From: Porphyra umbilicalis
Lineage: Eukaryota; Rhodophyta; Bangiophyceae; Bangiales; Bangiaceae
DNA: 64,000 bases
Direction of reading: 5' to 3'
Assembly: GCA_002049455.2 (NCBI GenBank)
Contig: KV919014.1
Span: forward strand, 52,512-116,511
The notes below the pieces were generated by a model. The model had not been told where the DNA came from. It did no database searches and was given only the letters and a program-made list of their open reading frames with translations. This document shows, in pieces, positions 46,463 through 58,224 of the stretch. How positions within the stretch are numbered: position 1 is the first letter of the stretch; each line of letters begins with the position of its first letter. The translations under genes were made by a program, and so were the position numbers.

Positions 46463-49400
46463 GCCGTCGTGGTCACGGTCCAGTTCAAGGCGGCTGTCGC
46501 GGTCGCGCCGACGGGCGAGTTGGCGGAGACGATCAAGTTGCCGCTTGTGCTGTTCGTGGTGATGATGGCGGACGGGGTGTTGCACGTCAAGGTGCGGGCG
46601 GCGATTGCCTTCAGTCTGGTGGTCGAGTTGATAGCCACGTTGATGAGGCAGGTGCTGCCGGTGGTGGTGGCGACGGTGGCCGTCGTGGTCGTGGCCCAGG
46701 TAAAGGCCGCGGTCGCGGTCGCGCTGACGGGCAAGTTGGTGGCGACAATGGAGTCGTAGGTGGTGCGGGTCGTGGCGCTTATGATGGACGAGATGGTCAA
46801 GGTACCGCTCGAGGCGGCGGGCGCTGTGGGTCTGATGATCAAGTTGGTGGTCACGATGCAGTGGCAGGTGGTGCCGGCCGTATTGGCGACGGCGGCCGTC
46901 ATGCTGACGGTCCAGGTCAAGGCGGCGGTCGCGGTTGGGCTGACAGGCGCGTTGGCGGAGACGATCAAGTCGCCATTCGTGCTGGTCTTGGTGATGATGG
47001 CGGACGGAGTGTTGCACGTCAAGGTGCGGGCAGCAATTGCCGTCAGTCTGGTGGTCGCGTTGGTAGCCACGTTGATGTGGCAGGTGGCGCCGGTGGTGGT
47101 GGCGACGGTGGCCGTCGTTGTCACGGTTCAGCGCAAGGCAGCGGTCGCGGATGCGCTGATGGTCTAGTTGGCAGAGACGATGGGGTCGCAGATGGTGCCG
47201 GTCGTGGCGCTAACGGTGGACGAGATCGTCAAGGTGCCTGTCGAGGCGGCGGACGCCGTCGCCATGATGGTCGAGTTGGTGGTCACGATGCAGTGGCAGG
47301 TAGTGTCTGCCGTAACGGCGACGGTGGACGAGGTGAACACATTCAAGAACAAGGTGGCAGACGCCGTCAGCCTGGTAGTCGAGTGGGGTATCATAACGAT
47401 GTTGATGACGATGAGGTACCTGGTGGTGCAGCAGGACGTGATCGTGATGATCAATGCCAAGGCGGAGGTCTCCGTCGGCCCTACGAACGAGGCGGCGGTG
47501 ACAATGAGGCCGCAGGTGAAGCTGGCCGTGGAGGTGATGGTGCACAAGGTAGTCAAGGTCATGGAAAAGGCGGCGGTCACGGTCGCCCCGATGATCGAGG
47601 TGGCCGTGACGACGACGTTGCACGTGGTGCTCATCGTGGCGCTGATGCTGGAAGGGGTGGTCAAGGTCAACGTCAAGGCGGCGCACACCGTCGGCCTGTT
47701 GGTGAAGGTGGCGATGTCGACGAGGTCGCTGACGACGGGGTCGCACGTGATGCTCGTCGTGGTGCTGATGCTGGACGGGATGGTCAAGGTCAACGTCAAG
47801 GCGACGCACGCTGTCGGCCTGTTGGTGAAGGTGGCGGCCTGAGGGGTGGGCGGGTGGCGCACGGTGGTGCTGAAGGCAGTGGTGAAGGGTGTCTGCATGC
47901 ACTGGCGCGGCTGCAGCACGATGAGTCGGTGGTGGAGCCGCAGACTGCCGAGCACGGTGGCACGAAGTTCCACTCAATTCCTGTCACCTGCATAACCACC
48001 CTTCCGGACCTCGGACTGCTTGGCTTGATTCGATCGCAGACAGCGTCCATCCGTACATTTGGCGCACACGTGTTTCGAATAGTAGCACCCCATATTCGAC
48101 CTGTGTCATGCGCGGCGCCAAAGCGGAAAGTTGGCGTGAAAGTCCGGGTGCGGAGTCAAACTTTCCCGCAGTACCCAACCATTGTCAGTGCGTCCTTCGG
48201 TGGTAGCACGCAGGCGCATCCTGGTGTGAATCGCGAAGGGCTACGAGATCAAATGCCGCCAGAAAGGGAGATGATGCTATCGAGTGCTGAGGTCAAGAAG
48301 AGGATGCGCGAGAGCAAAACCGCTCTTCGCGCCCGATACAAGGACTTTGGTGTTCCTCAGTTCCTTCAGAACGTCAATGATCCGAGGGTCACCTGGATGC
48401 GAGGTGTGACTGCAGGTGGGCGCGAGACCAGAGCCCTTGGTCCTGGAAAGCCCAAGCCAATAGAGGTGTGCTACGTCTCCGACATGACTCCAGCCAACGA
48501 AGATGGGTGAGGCAGGAGCCTGGGCGATCGAGCCTGTACAGCCAAACCGGAGCCCTTTCCGCCGAATGAGCGATTGCAGAACCCTCGTACTCTGAACCAC
48601 CACAGCATGCTTGGTGCCTGTGCCACATACGAAGGCATCAACACTAGCTTTCTCTATATGGGAAGCGTTGGGTCTAACTTTAGTTGGCATGTAGAGGACC
48701 ATCTGCTGCAGTCGACTTCCTACCTGCAGTCCGGGGCGAACAAGTTCTGGTTATGTGTTGCGAGGTCTGAGGTTCCAAAAATGGTACGCGTCATAAGTGA
48801 ACACATGGACCCTGTCGTTCTGGCAGCTACAGGAGGTGACGTGTGGACGTTTCTAGCGGAGAAGGCAGTCTTGTGGCCTGCGTCGTTTTTCCTTGCCCAC
48901 GGCGTTCGCGTCGGCTTCCACAAAATGGAAGTTGGCGACTTCGTCGTGACGGGCTACGGCGTTCCGCACAGCGGATTCAACGCGGGAACGAACGTAGCGT
49001 CTGCAGTGAACCTTGCGTGCACTGGCTGGCTTGCGCATGCTATTGAACATGAGGCCCGCTGGCGTGGAAAGATAGGGATTCTTATTCCATTCGAGAAGCT
49101 GCTCGTACTGAGCGCCCTGAAACTGGCTGCTGGAAAGTGGTGGTTTGGCGATGCGAAAGCCTATAAGGCGTGCGACCCAGCAGAGTTTCGACGGGACCTC
49201 CGAGTCATGACCTCCTTCTTGACCGAGTATCTAGACTGCATCCTTGCATACATGAGAACCGATTTGCATCCAGCCTGGAAGGGAGAAAACGCAGTCGTCG
49301 TGGACTTACAAGCGGCACCCCACGCTGTGAAGTAGTTTGTTACCGATAACGCGATCAAACCAGCCGGTCACGGGTTGGTGCTCCCCAACGAGAAGGATGG

Positions 49401-49713
49401 AGTCGTCACAGACTACTCTGTGGACGGTGCGGCGTGCCCTCATTGCGGAACTGTCGTCTGGATGTCCTTGGTCGTGTGCCCGGCATGCATTGACCAGCTA
49501 GGCGACGGAGCTGGACCGAGTGCGCCGATCTGCTGCTGGCGGTGCGCGCCGACCAAGTACGACGATCCGCACTACCGGCCCGAGCAGGCCAGCGGGAAGG
49601 AGCCGCACCTCGTTGGATGTCACGCTCCTTTGGTGGTGCAGCGGCTATCCAATGGCCGCGTGTACTCGCTAGTGGAGGAGCTGAAGACGATAGGGGACAT
49701 GGGTAGTGACTAA

Positions 49714-50211
49714 GTCGACAACGTTCTTGCATTTTGTGGGTTTCGTACTTCTTTGTCTGTATGTGAGTTGAGTGGCAGTTTCGTGATGCTCACTGGGGTG
49801 CCTTCATCATGTGATGCCTCTCCTTTGATTCCTTTGTTCCGTCGATCAACGGGGCGCTGCACGCACCAACGTCGCGGACAGAAACTCCCGCGCCATCGTG
49901 CACAGGGATCTGGCATGGCTTGCGATAGATTATACAAGCCATAGCGTCGGCACAGGTCTGTACGAAGAGTGAGGTCCCTTCCAAGAGAGAGAAAAAGAAG
50001 TGGTTGCGAGCGACGACTGGCAGAGATGGCGAAATGATACTTCGCTTTTGGCTTTGAATCTTAACTGAAAATGTGAACAACTCTCCCTACGAAACTTCTC
50101 TGCTTGTCTCTTGCGACCGTATCAGCACGATAGGTCTATAAAACGTCGTGCAATAACAGCCTTTTCTGGGCTACCGTCTCCGTGCTCCTCGCAAAACTCA
50201 TGCAGTCTCCC
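49714..50211. other. Convergent 3' region of member 2
   Basis: This holds the shared 3' flanks of polyprotein 2 (+) and transposase 2 (-). It is AT-richer and has no gene. The homologous gap in member 1 is 9549-9789. Confidence 0.6.
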
Positions 50212-53199
50212 TCAGCCGCTCTGAAAGTGGAAGCCCGACTTCTTTGTGAACAGTACCTTGTCCGCGCCGCAAGGGAGAACAAAAGCAGACTGCAGTACGC
50301 GCTCAGCTTGCACAAGTTCCACGCCGGACGTAGCGTCGAGTTGGACTACCGTAGGCTTCCCAACGATGCATAGGGCTGACGCAGGGGCTGTCCACCATTC
50401 ACATTCAAGGTACAGCTCTTCCGCAATTGTGCCAATCGCTCGGACGCGACCGAATTGTACTCTCTGCCCTCCTGTCGTGCTGGGGTCGTTCAATACGTCA
50501 CATGCATCTTCTTCTTGGAGCACAGACACTGTCGACCCCTCTCGAATGAAAAATGATCGCTGCGGGTGCCTGGCTTTCCTCCAGAACTTGACGGTCGCGT
50601 TGGGTGTGTGACCCCGCCAGAAATCTTCTGTCGAACCCAAAACCATGCTCAAGGCTTCCCTGCCGCACCACCTTTCGCCAGTGGCGGATGCCAACCGCCT
50701 CTGCGGAGCGAGCCTGTGAAAAGAGACGGCCTTCAATGGATTACCGCCGAGGCCAAGCAGCCACGATTTCGGAATGCCGTACTCATCAGGCATGGACAGT
50801 GCCCTTGAGTACTGCTCTGTGTCTGTCCACCTTTGCATTGAATATTCCGCAGGGTTCCGATGGTTGCTCTGGCCGATCTCGCGCCTCACCATCTGATGGA
50901 AGTTCTCGAAGATGAGCTCGCATATTGATGAGCCGAGCTGCACCAACGGTAGAGTACGATACAGCAACTCCAAAAGCCGATGAACGGCAGGCCGCTCCCA
51001 CTTTCCGCTGAACGGTAGCAGGCGGCGCAACTCAATCATCAGACTCTCGCCGAGACGTTGGAGCTCAACGACTGTTGGCCGTTCCCTCACGGCATGCTCT
51101 CCGTCAGAGCGCAGAGTCGGCCTATAAAACAGAGCAGTAGCGAAATGTCGTAGGGCCTTCAGAGCGGCAACAGTAGCAACCGCATGAGCAGAAGTACTTG
51201 AGGTGTGCACACTGTACTCCAGGACCGTGGGACCCACGGTAAGCAGCACTGCGTAGTCGGACATAGAAAGAGTCGTGCCACCCATTTTTTCAGGCTCCAA
51301 GGATGATAGGATCGTGTTTGTTGGAACATGTTTCGAACTGCGGCGCATTTCTGAAATGAATTTGTCACGCTGCCCGACAGAGAGTGCCTCGTACGCTTCC
51401 ATCAGGAGGTTGGATGCAATGTTGTAGTACAAAAAGTGAGATGGTGCAACAATGACATGTTCGTGTATGTCAAACGTCCCAGGACTTCGGGCCTCAGTCA
51501 GTCGCATCATCAGGCTACCTGACTTGTCCGTAACTCCATTTAGCAGGAGTTCGTCTTTCATAGCTTCTGCAGACAACTGCGTAGATCTCTTCAGGGAAGA
51601 CATGATGGCAGCTGTTCGCTCTTGCACTCTGGAGTACCTTGTGTCTTTGACATCAAAGGAAACTGTGCTGCTCATCGCGCGATCCCTCCTCTCGCTCTTA
51701 GTCTTCGGATGGACAATGTCGCAGCTGGTGCAGTGCTCAGTTCCTGGAGCTCCTATAGAGTTGGAGAACTTGGCCGCCATAGGAAAATCAAACACGCCCA
51801 GGCACAAGAAAACCCGAACCACGAAGTTTTCCTTTGAGTGCGCGTCATACACGGCAACACCTTCCTTGCTCATTTGGAGCATGTCCTCGACGACACGCTT
51901 CAAGAGAGCTTCAGGGTTTGCCCCAGGTGGTAAGTAAAAGAGTGGCCGAACGGAGAACGCACGATCATGCAAGCTCAGAGACGTGTACGCTCAGTAGTAG
52001 CCCTCTAAGCTCCCACGGCGTCGCTTGTACACGCTAAACTCATCCGCGTACAATGAAACGTACAGAGTGTGTGGGTCTTTTTCTGGCAGCTCGTCTTCGT
52101 TTTGCTCTGCAACTTGTGTCAGCTCAATCGGCTTTTCTGCCGTCAACAGCGTCCAAGAATCCTTTTCACTCTCGGTAGAGCTGCGCACCGCATTGATAAA
52201 CACACCGCCTGACCTTGTGAATCGTAGCGTGCACCGGCGAGCATCTTTAAAGCACAAAGCCCACGGATCAGGAGGCTCAATCCCATGCATGACATCAAAC
52301 AGCCCTAGTAAGTCCCCAACTCTGAGGGCGCTTGGTGGAGCATACGACGCCTCTGAGATCGAGACGTCTCCATCGGATGCAATCGCTGTGCTTTCCAATC
52401 GGGCCAGGAGCGTTGTGCTGCCATCCAAAAAGACAGAGACAATACACCCAATGCCGTACGTGTATTCGTCTCGGAAAAATCCGTTCTTGAAATTAAACCG
52501 AGACGGGTCCCTCGCAGCTACTGTTTGAAAAAACTCTGTTTGGCGCTCAACGGTCCCTGCGCGCGCATCCCCTTCGCTGTGGAACAGAGCTGCTGTGAAT
52601 GGGTCCTCAAAGTCCCTCTTGATGTGCACGGAAAAGGGAATGTAAGACACAGTAACGTCCGGCAGTTTGCGAAGAGCCTTCCCTTTGCCAACGGGTAACT
52701 GCCGCGTGGTCACTTCCCGTCTCAGAGGTATAGCGGTGTTCAGCATTTGCTTGCGCAACTGTTGTAAGCGCCATCTAGATGGCCACTTCTCTTTGGGGCT
52801 GAATGAGTTCTCTGCCTCTCGCATAATGTCGTACTGCCGCAGCGTGACACGCGCTCGACCAAAGAGGTACCCAAAGCAGAGAAACTCCCGGCGAGACGCA
52901 AATTGCCCGACTGGTCGTTCCACTTCACTGGAGATGTCTGTATCGTCAGAGGGGCATCCATCAGGCTCAGATTCTGAAGACGTGACTACATCTTGGTGGT
53001 CCTCTAGAGCGGGTGCTGGTGACGGCCTTCCTGACAGCAGGCCCAGGTTTAGCGTCACACCGCTATTTCCAGACTCCTCCATAGGCACTGCTCTCGAACC
53101 TGTCGTTGAGGTGGCCTGCTGCGACTGCATATGCATGAGGTCTCCATCGGCAAGATCGAAGTAGGCGGAGCCTCGAGGCCCCCGCCTGCGACGCTTCAT
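50212..53199 (-). CDS. TNP2-like DDE transposase, member 2 (one in-frame TGA)
   Basis: 995 residues counting a TGA at 51991-51993, where member 1 has Gly (EGYYGGYTS). It is homologous to 6561-9548 along its whole length and of exactly equal length. Candidate catalytic residues are kept: SLYADEF (Asp), GVFDFPMAAK (Asp) followed by CTSCD, and CELIFENFH (Glu). A Trp is present (SRWRL) where member 1 carries its TGA. The N-terminus has a basic MKRRRRGPRG, perhaps a nuclear localisation signal, followed by an acidic Ser/Asp stretch. It converges on polyprotein gene 2. Confidence 0.72.
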
Positions 53200-55340
53200 T
53201 GCCGGTTGGGGGCCAGAAACAGGGCAGCAAGCTGAGCTTCGAATTCACTCAATAGGGAGCTATGACGAAGCGGGGAGACGCAAGCAGACTCGATTCGGAT
53301 AAGACCAGTCCAGGAACGATTCGAATCGCGCTTCTGTACCCAGTACGAGCAGCCCTTGACAGAAGACGTCCCCGCGCACATCATCTGAGGTGTGGAATGG
53401 CAAGAGCGTAAAACCGCCCTGCCGCGTGTGCTCGATGCACACGAGGTTCTGATTCGTTAAACTCTCCTGAATCCAGAAGCTGGCAGCATGCTTGAGCTCG
53501 CGAACCGTCCAGGCAGCGTCCTACATGGCCGTGTGACGAACAATCCCAGAACTGGGACGAGTGTCGCCCTCAGAAACGACCGACGGAAGATCTCACAGAT
53601 CATCCCAATGGTACTCTGCTGTTACGTTCTTCGTGATCCCACGGACTATCCACGGAGCACTCCGCTTCTGATCCCAGGACATTGCGTAAGATCATCCCGA
53701 AGAAAATTACTGAAGTCTCCCTGAGAGAGTTCCAAGTAATTTCCGGAAGAAACAACGTGCGCCAATCTCACGACGATCCTGGCATCACATCCGGAGCATC
53801 TGTGGAAGAATTCGAGGGACTCCCTCCTACCGATCCTTCAATCGATGTGCGATAATTCGAAGGATCGTTCAAAGCTGTGTGCAGGATTGATTTGGATGCA
53901 ACAAACAGACAGACCTCGGGAAACCTCTGCGGACCATCTGAATCAAGCACCAGGATTAAATAAGGAAGAGGTCGCAAATCGCTGTGCAGCGCCCGCCCCA
54001 TTTCTGCGCTTCGGAGTTGATTCGTACTTCCAGGATTCCATCATGACCATTGAAGACCAGAATGGGGTCGATCGCGTTGACAGAAAAGCCTACACAGCGT
54101 TTTGTCCCCGATTCCTTAAAACTGGGAACTGCGAGATTCGAACACGCCCACCGATGGTTCGCAGAACAGTCGCACAGCGATCATGCGATCAAATGATGCC
54201 CACTTTTTGTTGATCTCTGAGACAGAGCCCGCAGTGGAGTTCAGCAGTGCTCGAATACCATCTGCACCGATATTCAGTGGGAATTATCCTCACACCAGCA
54301 CCTGCAGATTTGGCAATTGTCCGGCGAAGTTGCTGCCCCATGCTCATGAAGGATCATTCCGATTCGCTGGTTCTAATCGTGCTGCGTATCGTGCTGAGAA
54401 CTGTCCTGAAGTGGGAGTAAGATCATCCTGAGGATCGTGCTCAGGACTATCCTGGCGTCGGAGTACAATCATCCTGGGGATCGTCGTCATAGATTGAGTG
54501 AACGAGTGCGCAAGATTGATCTAGAATCCTGCCTCAAGGACTCGATCGTAGATGATAGCCTAAACTACTTCGAGTGACGTCGTGAGGAGGGTCTGCCGAA
54601 ACCGATCAGAGAGCAAGACCTGCCCATGGGGCGTCGCTCCTGGGCCACAAAGCGTGTGCAGAGTGAACCTCAATGTTACTTGGTAGTCGTGCGACCGACA
54701 CGCTGTTTCCCGGCGCAGAGGGGATGGGAACTGGGTAAACATGCGTCGGCTCGCACATCGAGAATACCGTGAAGTCCCGGACGCACCCAGTCCCGATTTA
54801 TCAATGATTGGGTCTCCTTCACGCGCAGTAAATTCGTTCTCAGCTCAGTGGCAATCTCGTCCCCTTTCGTCCTAACACAGCACGTCCCGAACTCGCAGTC
54901 CCCCGGTTCAATACGGTTCAGAAGCACTCGCACCAGTTTCTCAAGCGCATGAGTGATGTGTCAGATGGCAAGTTGGGCATTGCTCTGAACGAAGAAAATG
55001 TCCACAGGATTGTGTTCACACTGTTGACGAAATAGGCAGGCATTTTGTTTGCGGAAGAGGCAGTCAGACTATCAGTTGAACAAGTCCTCACATTTTGGTC
55101 GAATGACAGTCCCCGAGATGATCTGTGGGTCAGGATGACACTGCTTCTGGAACGATCCCCGAGTCAGTCCCGAAGATGATCCGTTGAACGAGTCCAGAAC
55201 TGTAGTGATGAACTGCCGAATCACAGAGGTCACTCGAGAATCAGGCAATCTGAAATGTTGGATTTTCGCTGATCCACGGAACTTTTGTGCACATGATCCT
55301 CCGAATCATGCTGAGGCCATCTCACAGGAGCTTTGCATGG
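53200..55340. repeat. 5' flank and subterminal repeats at the transposase end of member 2
   Basis: Non-coding, with many GATCNTCCTGA- and CAGTCCC-type words (dense at 54,410-54,490 and 55,095-55,200), the same vocabulary as the left flank of member 1. Short reading frames here have no support. The true end of the element was not located. Confidence 0.5.
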
Positions 55341-55459
55341 CTATCTCAAAACATTCTTTCGCGTCTACTCGTTATAGATTTACAAGCCGGCAAATTTAGA
55401 ACTATCCCGGCGATGAAATACCGACCCGCAGTGTAGTGGCCCCATTTTCTTAATAAAGA

Positions 55460-55532
55460 GACACGTTTCTGCTTCGTGGCGCAACGTGTAACGAATATGA
55501 GATGGGGCCGACGTTGTTGGGATTGCCCTAAG
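55460..55532. repeat. Relic end related to the 4.6-kb TA-flanked element
   Basis: gagacacgtttctgc...cgacgttgttgggattgccc parallels the right end at 45,550-45,612 (gagacacgtttctgc...cgacattggtgggaatgctc), again followed by ta. It is probably a remnant of the same family. Confidence 0.55.
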
Positions 55533-55805
55533 CGCGTCAAGCCCCGGAAGTCGCTGCGCGCGGTCACCACGTGCAGCTCGGGGCGGTAGAGGGGGCACGG
55601 GGGCAGGCGCCGTCTGGGCCCAGTGACCCCTGTGGTAGGACAGTCCTTCTCAGCCACGTAACTTCATTCGCTTTCAGCGTCACCGCGACCCTTCCAACAC
55701 TGACACGCCATCAGATCCCTCAGGACACGAATGCAGACTGCCACCTCTGAAACGGAGAGCAAGTCCCTTGATCTAAGTATATGTGTGCATCACTACACTT
55801 TGAGA

Positions 55806-57823
55806 TAGGGTTGCTCAGAACGCCCGGGGCGTCGTTAAGGGCGTCGTTAAGGGCGTCACTAAAGTCTATCTCATCTTATTAGTCCTATGGAAAAACGGCT
55901 CTGGTTTCGGCGCATGTACATCAATCGACCCCAAACTTCGTAGACGTATCAGAGGGTGGCCCTCGGATCCTCAGAAGAAAAGACGGAGCGCGAAGCGCAG
56001 CACATCCCACCCGTTGATGCCCACTTCCGCATTCGTATCGATCAGGGGCATCCGATCCGCCCGATTCTCGACAGCACCCGATTTATAACTGACCAAATTG
56101 GGAGGAACGCAAGGACAGGGAGGCTACGTTTTCAGCCTCGTGAGCGAGATCTCGTGATACCGCACGGATAAGGAGCAAAGACGCTGACAGCTGACCAAGG
56201 GAAGAGAATTCACGGTGAACAAGTATCTGAGAAGCGACAGCCATATCAACTTACTGGCAGCGGCCTCCGACTAATGCTGTCGGCGCCGGCTGCCTCCGCC
56301 CCGGCACGCGCGCCGTCTGAGCGCAGTGCCGCCTCCGTCCCCTGCCCCCCCCCCCCCCCACCCGCCCACGCTCGGGCCCTTCTGGTGGTGGGCAGGCGCA
56401 GTTGGCCCGTGCGGGCTGTGGGGTCGACAACGGGGCGGTGGATCTAGGCGCGGTGGCGAATACGGTTGCGATCGCAGTGCCGCCGCCGGCAGTGGCGGGT
56501 GCAGCCGTAGCGCTGACGCCGCTTACCACGGCGGGTGCGGTGCACGCGACCACGTCGGCGGTTGGAGCACGCCCGTCGCCGGCGGCGTCAGCCGCCGCGC
56601 TGAAATGCAGTGCGGCGCTCGTCGCCGCCGGCGCGACGCTCGTCACCGCCGGCGCAAAGCAACTGCAGTTGTGCGGAGCAGCTGTTCCCCCTACCCCCCC
56701 CCACCCTCCCCCCGCCCCCCCCCGCATAGCGCTCCCCGGTGGCGCCGTTGCTTTTCTGGAGCGAATAGTCCGCTTCGGCCACCGGTGCAGTGGCACACAC
56801 ACGCTGCCCCACGACGGCGACCGCGGGAGGCACGACAGCGACGGCGGGGAAAGGGTGGGGGGGTAGGTGTGCTATGGCGCTTGAGCCACTCAAAGAGGCT
56901 TTCGAGGGCACTCCTGGATTTAATTTGGGAGTGCCCATACACAGGCGCTCATTGGCTACTGACGAAGCGCGCGACTCGATGGACTGCCGGATCTCGTGAT
57001 ATCGAATCTCAAAACTCGCGCAAGAGATCGCACTTCTGGATGAGCGAACTTTTAAGTAGCCTCCCAATGTCAGGGGATCGCTGCAACAAAACGCTTACGC
57101 TTCTTCTCGACATACTCTTTACGGACGTCTACCTTCGGCCAGTGGGATTGGAGCGCTGCGCAGAGTAGTGCACTCGAATGCAAGAGGTATATGAACATGG
57201 GACAAATGCGAGAAACGGTGCTGTGACCTCGTGCGACTCGCCCAGTGTGCCGGAAGGCCTGAAAACGATGCGTCTGAGCCGTATCTTTTCGACATAGGTG
57301 TGCCGTTGAAGGGCTTCCTACAGAAGAATGTGTACCATTCCTTGCAGTAAAAAGGTTTGGGGGGTCTCTATCCCTTGTGTGAAGACTGCTTGCCATTTGC
57401 GGTCGTAGCGGCGAAGTTCTGGTCTCTCCAAAAAAAGTGCGGTTCTCAGAGGACTAATAGAGTGAGACAGACTTTAGGGCGTCATTTGGGCGTCGTGCGC
57501 CCTTAACGCCCCGACTCAAAAGGGCGTCAGCAAGGCGTCGCGAAGATAAAGTGTTCAGGGGGGTACACATGATTCAGCAGGTGGCGGCTGTGCACCTTGG
57601 TTGGGGACAGGCACCCAGTCTTGATTCAAACATTTCATATGAGAGCACAGTGTGGGTGCCACTTAACTTATATTGCGAGTATCGAGGGTGCTACTTGGGG
57701 CGTCGTGAGGGCGTTTTGGCTGCCTAATGGGGCGTCAGTAAGGCGTCTTATCCATCGCGCGCCCCTGATCAGCGTTAGGCGTCAGCTGACGCCCCCGAAA
57801 AAGGGGCGTCGTGTGCAACCCTA
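55806..57823. mobile_element. Non-autonomous hAT-like transposon, 2,018 bp
   Basis: The 8-bp direct duplication ctttgaga (55798-55805 and 57824-57831) flanks ends reading TAGGGTTGC on both strands, continued by imperfectly matching ACGCCC/GGCGTC words. An 8-bp duplication with short T/CAGGG-type ends is characteristic of hAT elements. GGCGTC/GACGCC words are concentrated at both ends (55,828-55,862; 57,475-57,545; 57,690-57,815) as subterminal repeats. No hAT transposase is present; the centre (56.25-56.87 kb) is GC-rich and low in complexity. Confidence 0.85.
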
Positions 57824-57857
57824 CTTTGAGAGCACCCTGTCCTAAAGGCCAGGGAAA

Positions 57858-57994
57858 TCCCGCACTCCAACAGTTGCAAAAGAGTTCCAAATCGGCCTCT
57901 ACGACCCCGCAGAGGCCGATTTGGAACTCTGTTGCAACAGTACGACCCCGCAGAGGCCGATTTGGAACTCTTTTGCGACAGTTGGAGTGCGGGA
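57858..57994. repeat. 137-bp foldback MITE
   Basis: tcccgcactccaacagttgc at the left is the near-exact reverse complement of the right end, and pairing continues through agagttccaaatcggcctct. Inside, a ~41-bp unit (acgaccccgcagaggccgat...) occurs twice in tandem. Nearly the whole sequence folds into one hairpin. Confidence 0.85.
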
Positions 57995-58224
57995 ATTTTG
58001 GGAGAACGTCTGTAGGTGCCGACGCTGTCTTCAACGTCGACGCGCAGAGCGCCGCGCGGGTGCATGGCGTCGCGGCCCTGAGCAGGCTGTCCCCAGAGAT
58101 GAAGAAAACAATAGGACTTGTGTTGTCTGTGAACTCAACAGTGCGATCCACTCCTCCTCCCTGCTGCGCCCGTCGCCCTTGGCGGCGCACCAACCCGGCC
58201 ACAGCTAGAGGTCAGACGCCCCCA

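Larger units (their letters stand above)
26100..47150 (+). repeat. Coding 216-bp (72-aa) repeats in polyprotein 2, interrupted by Copia
   Basis: The landmark gtccag and its variants recur at 26115, 26331, 26547, 26763 and then, after removing 19,499 bp of insertion, 46478, 46694, 46910 and 47126: a strict 216-bp period. The units encode Gly/Asp/Arg-rich 72-residue repeats. They occupy the same linker as the 51-residue repeats of member 1 but differ in unit length and sequence. The actual repeat DNA is 26.1-26.97 and 46.46-47.15 kb; the interval in between is the retrotransposon. Confidence 0.85.
23744..49713 (+). pseudogene. JmjC polyprotein, member 2, split by Copia and four in-frame stops
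   Basis: It is homologous to the 15,378-9,790 gene from the N-terminus to the last zinc-module residues. The frame runs 23744-26968, is interrupted by Copia, and resumes at 46468-49713. Deleting Copia plus one target copy shifts the frame by 19,499 bases, which exactly rejoins the two halves. Within the frame are TAA (23831-23833), TGA (25256-25258, a Ser in copy 1), TGA (48508-48510, a Cys in copy 1) and TAG (49333-49335, an Arg in copy 1), with no frameshift noticed. The JmjC block keeps WHVED, the Lys in ANKFW and GVPHSGFN. The zinc module (PHC, VVCPAC, ICCWRC) is also kept. The JmjN-like segment reads LIRSQTASIRTFGAHVFRIV. The N-terminal Ulp1-like region is recognisable by homology to copy 1. 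Confidence 0.8.
20050..55340. mobile_element. TNP2/JmjC DNA transposon, member 2, mirror-image and split by Copia (ends approximate)
   Basis: It has the same three genes as member 1 in reverse order and strand: small gene (-), polyprotein (+), transposase (-). Without the nested Copia element it would be about 16 kb. Protein divergence from member 1 is substantial throughout, so this is a separate subfamily and not a recent duplicate. Subterminal words flank the transposase end at about 53.6-55.3 kb. Terminal repeats and target duplication were not found by eye. Confidence 0.58.
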
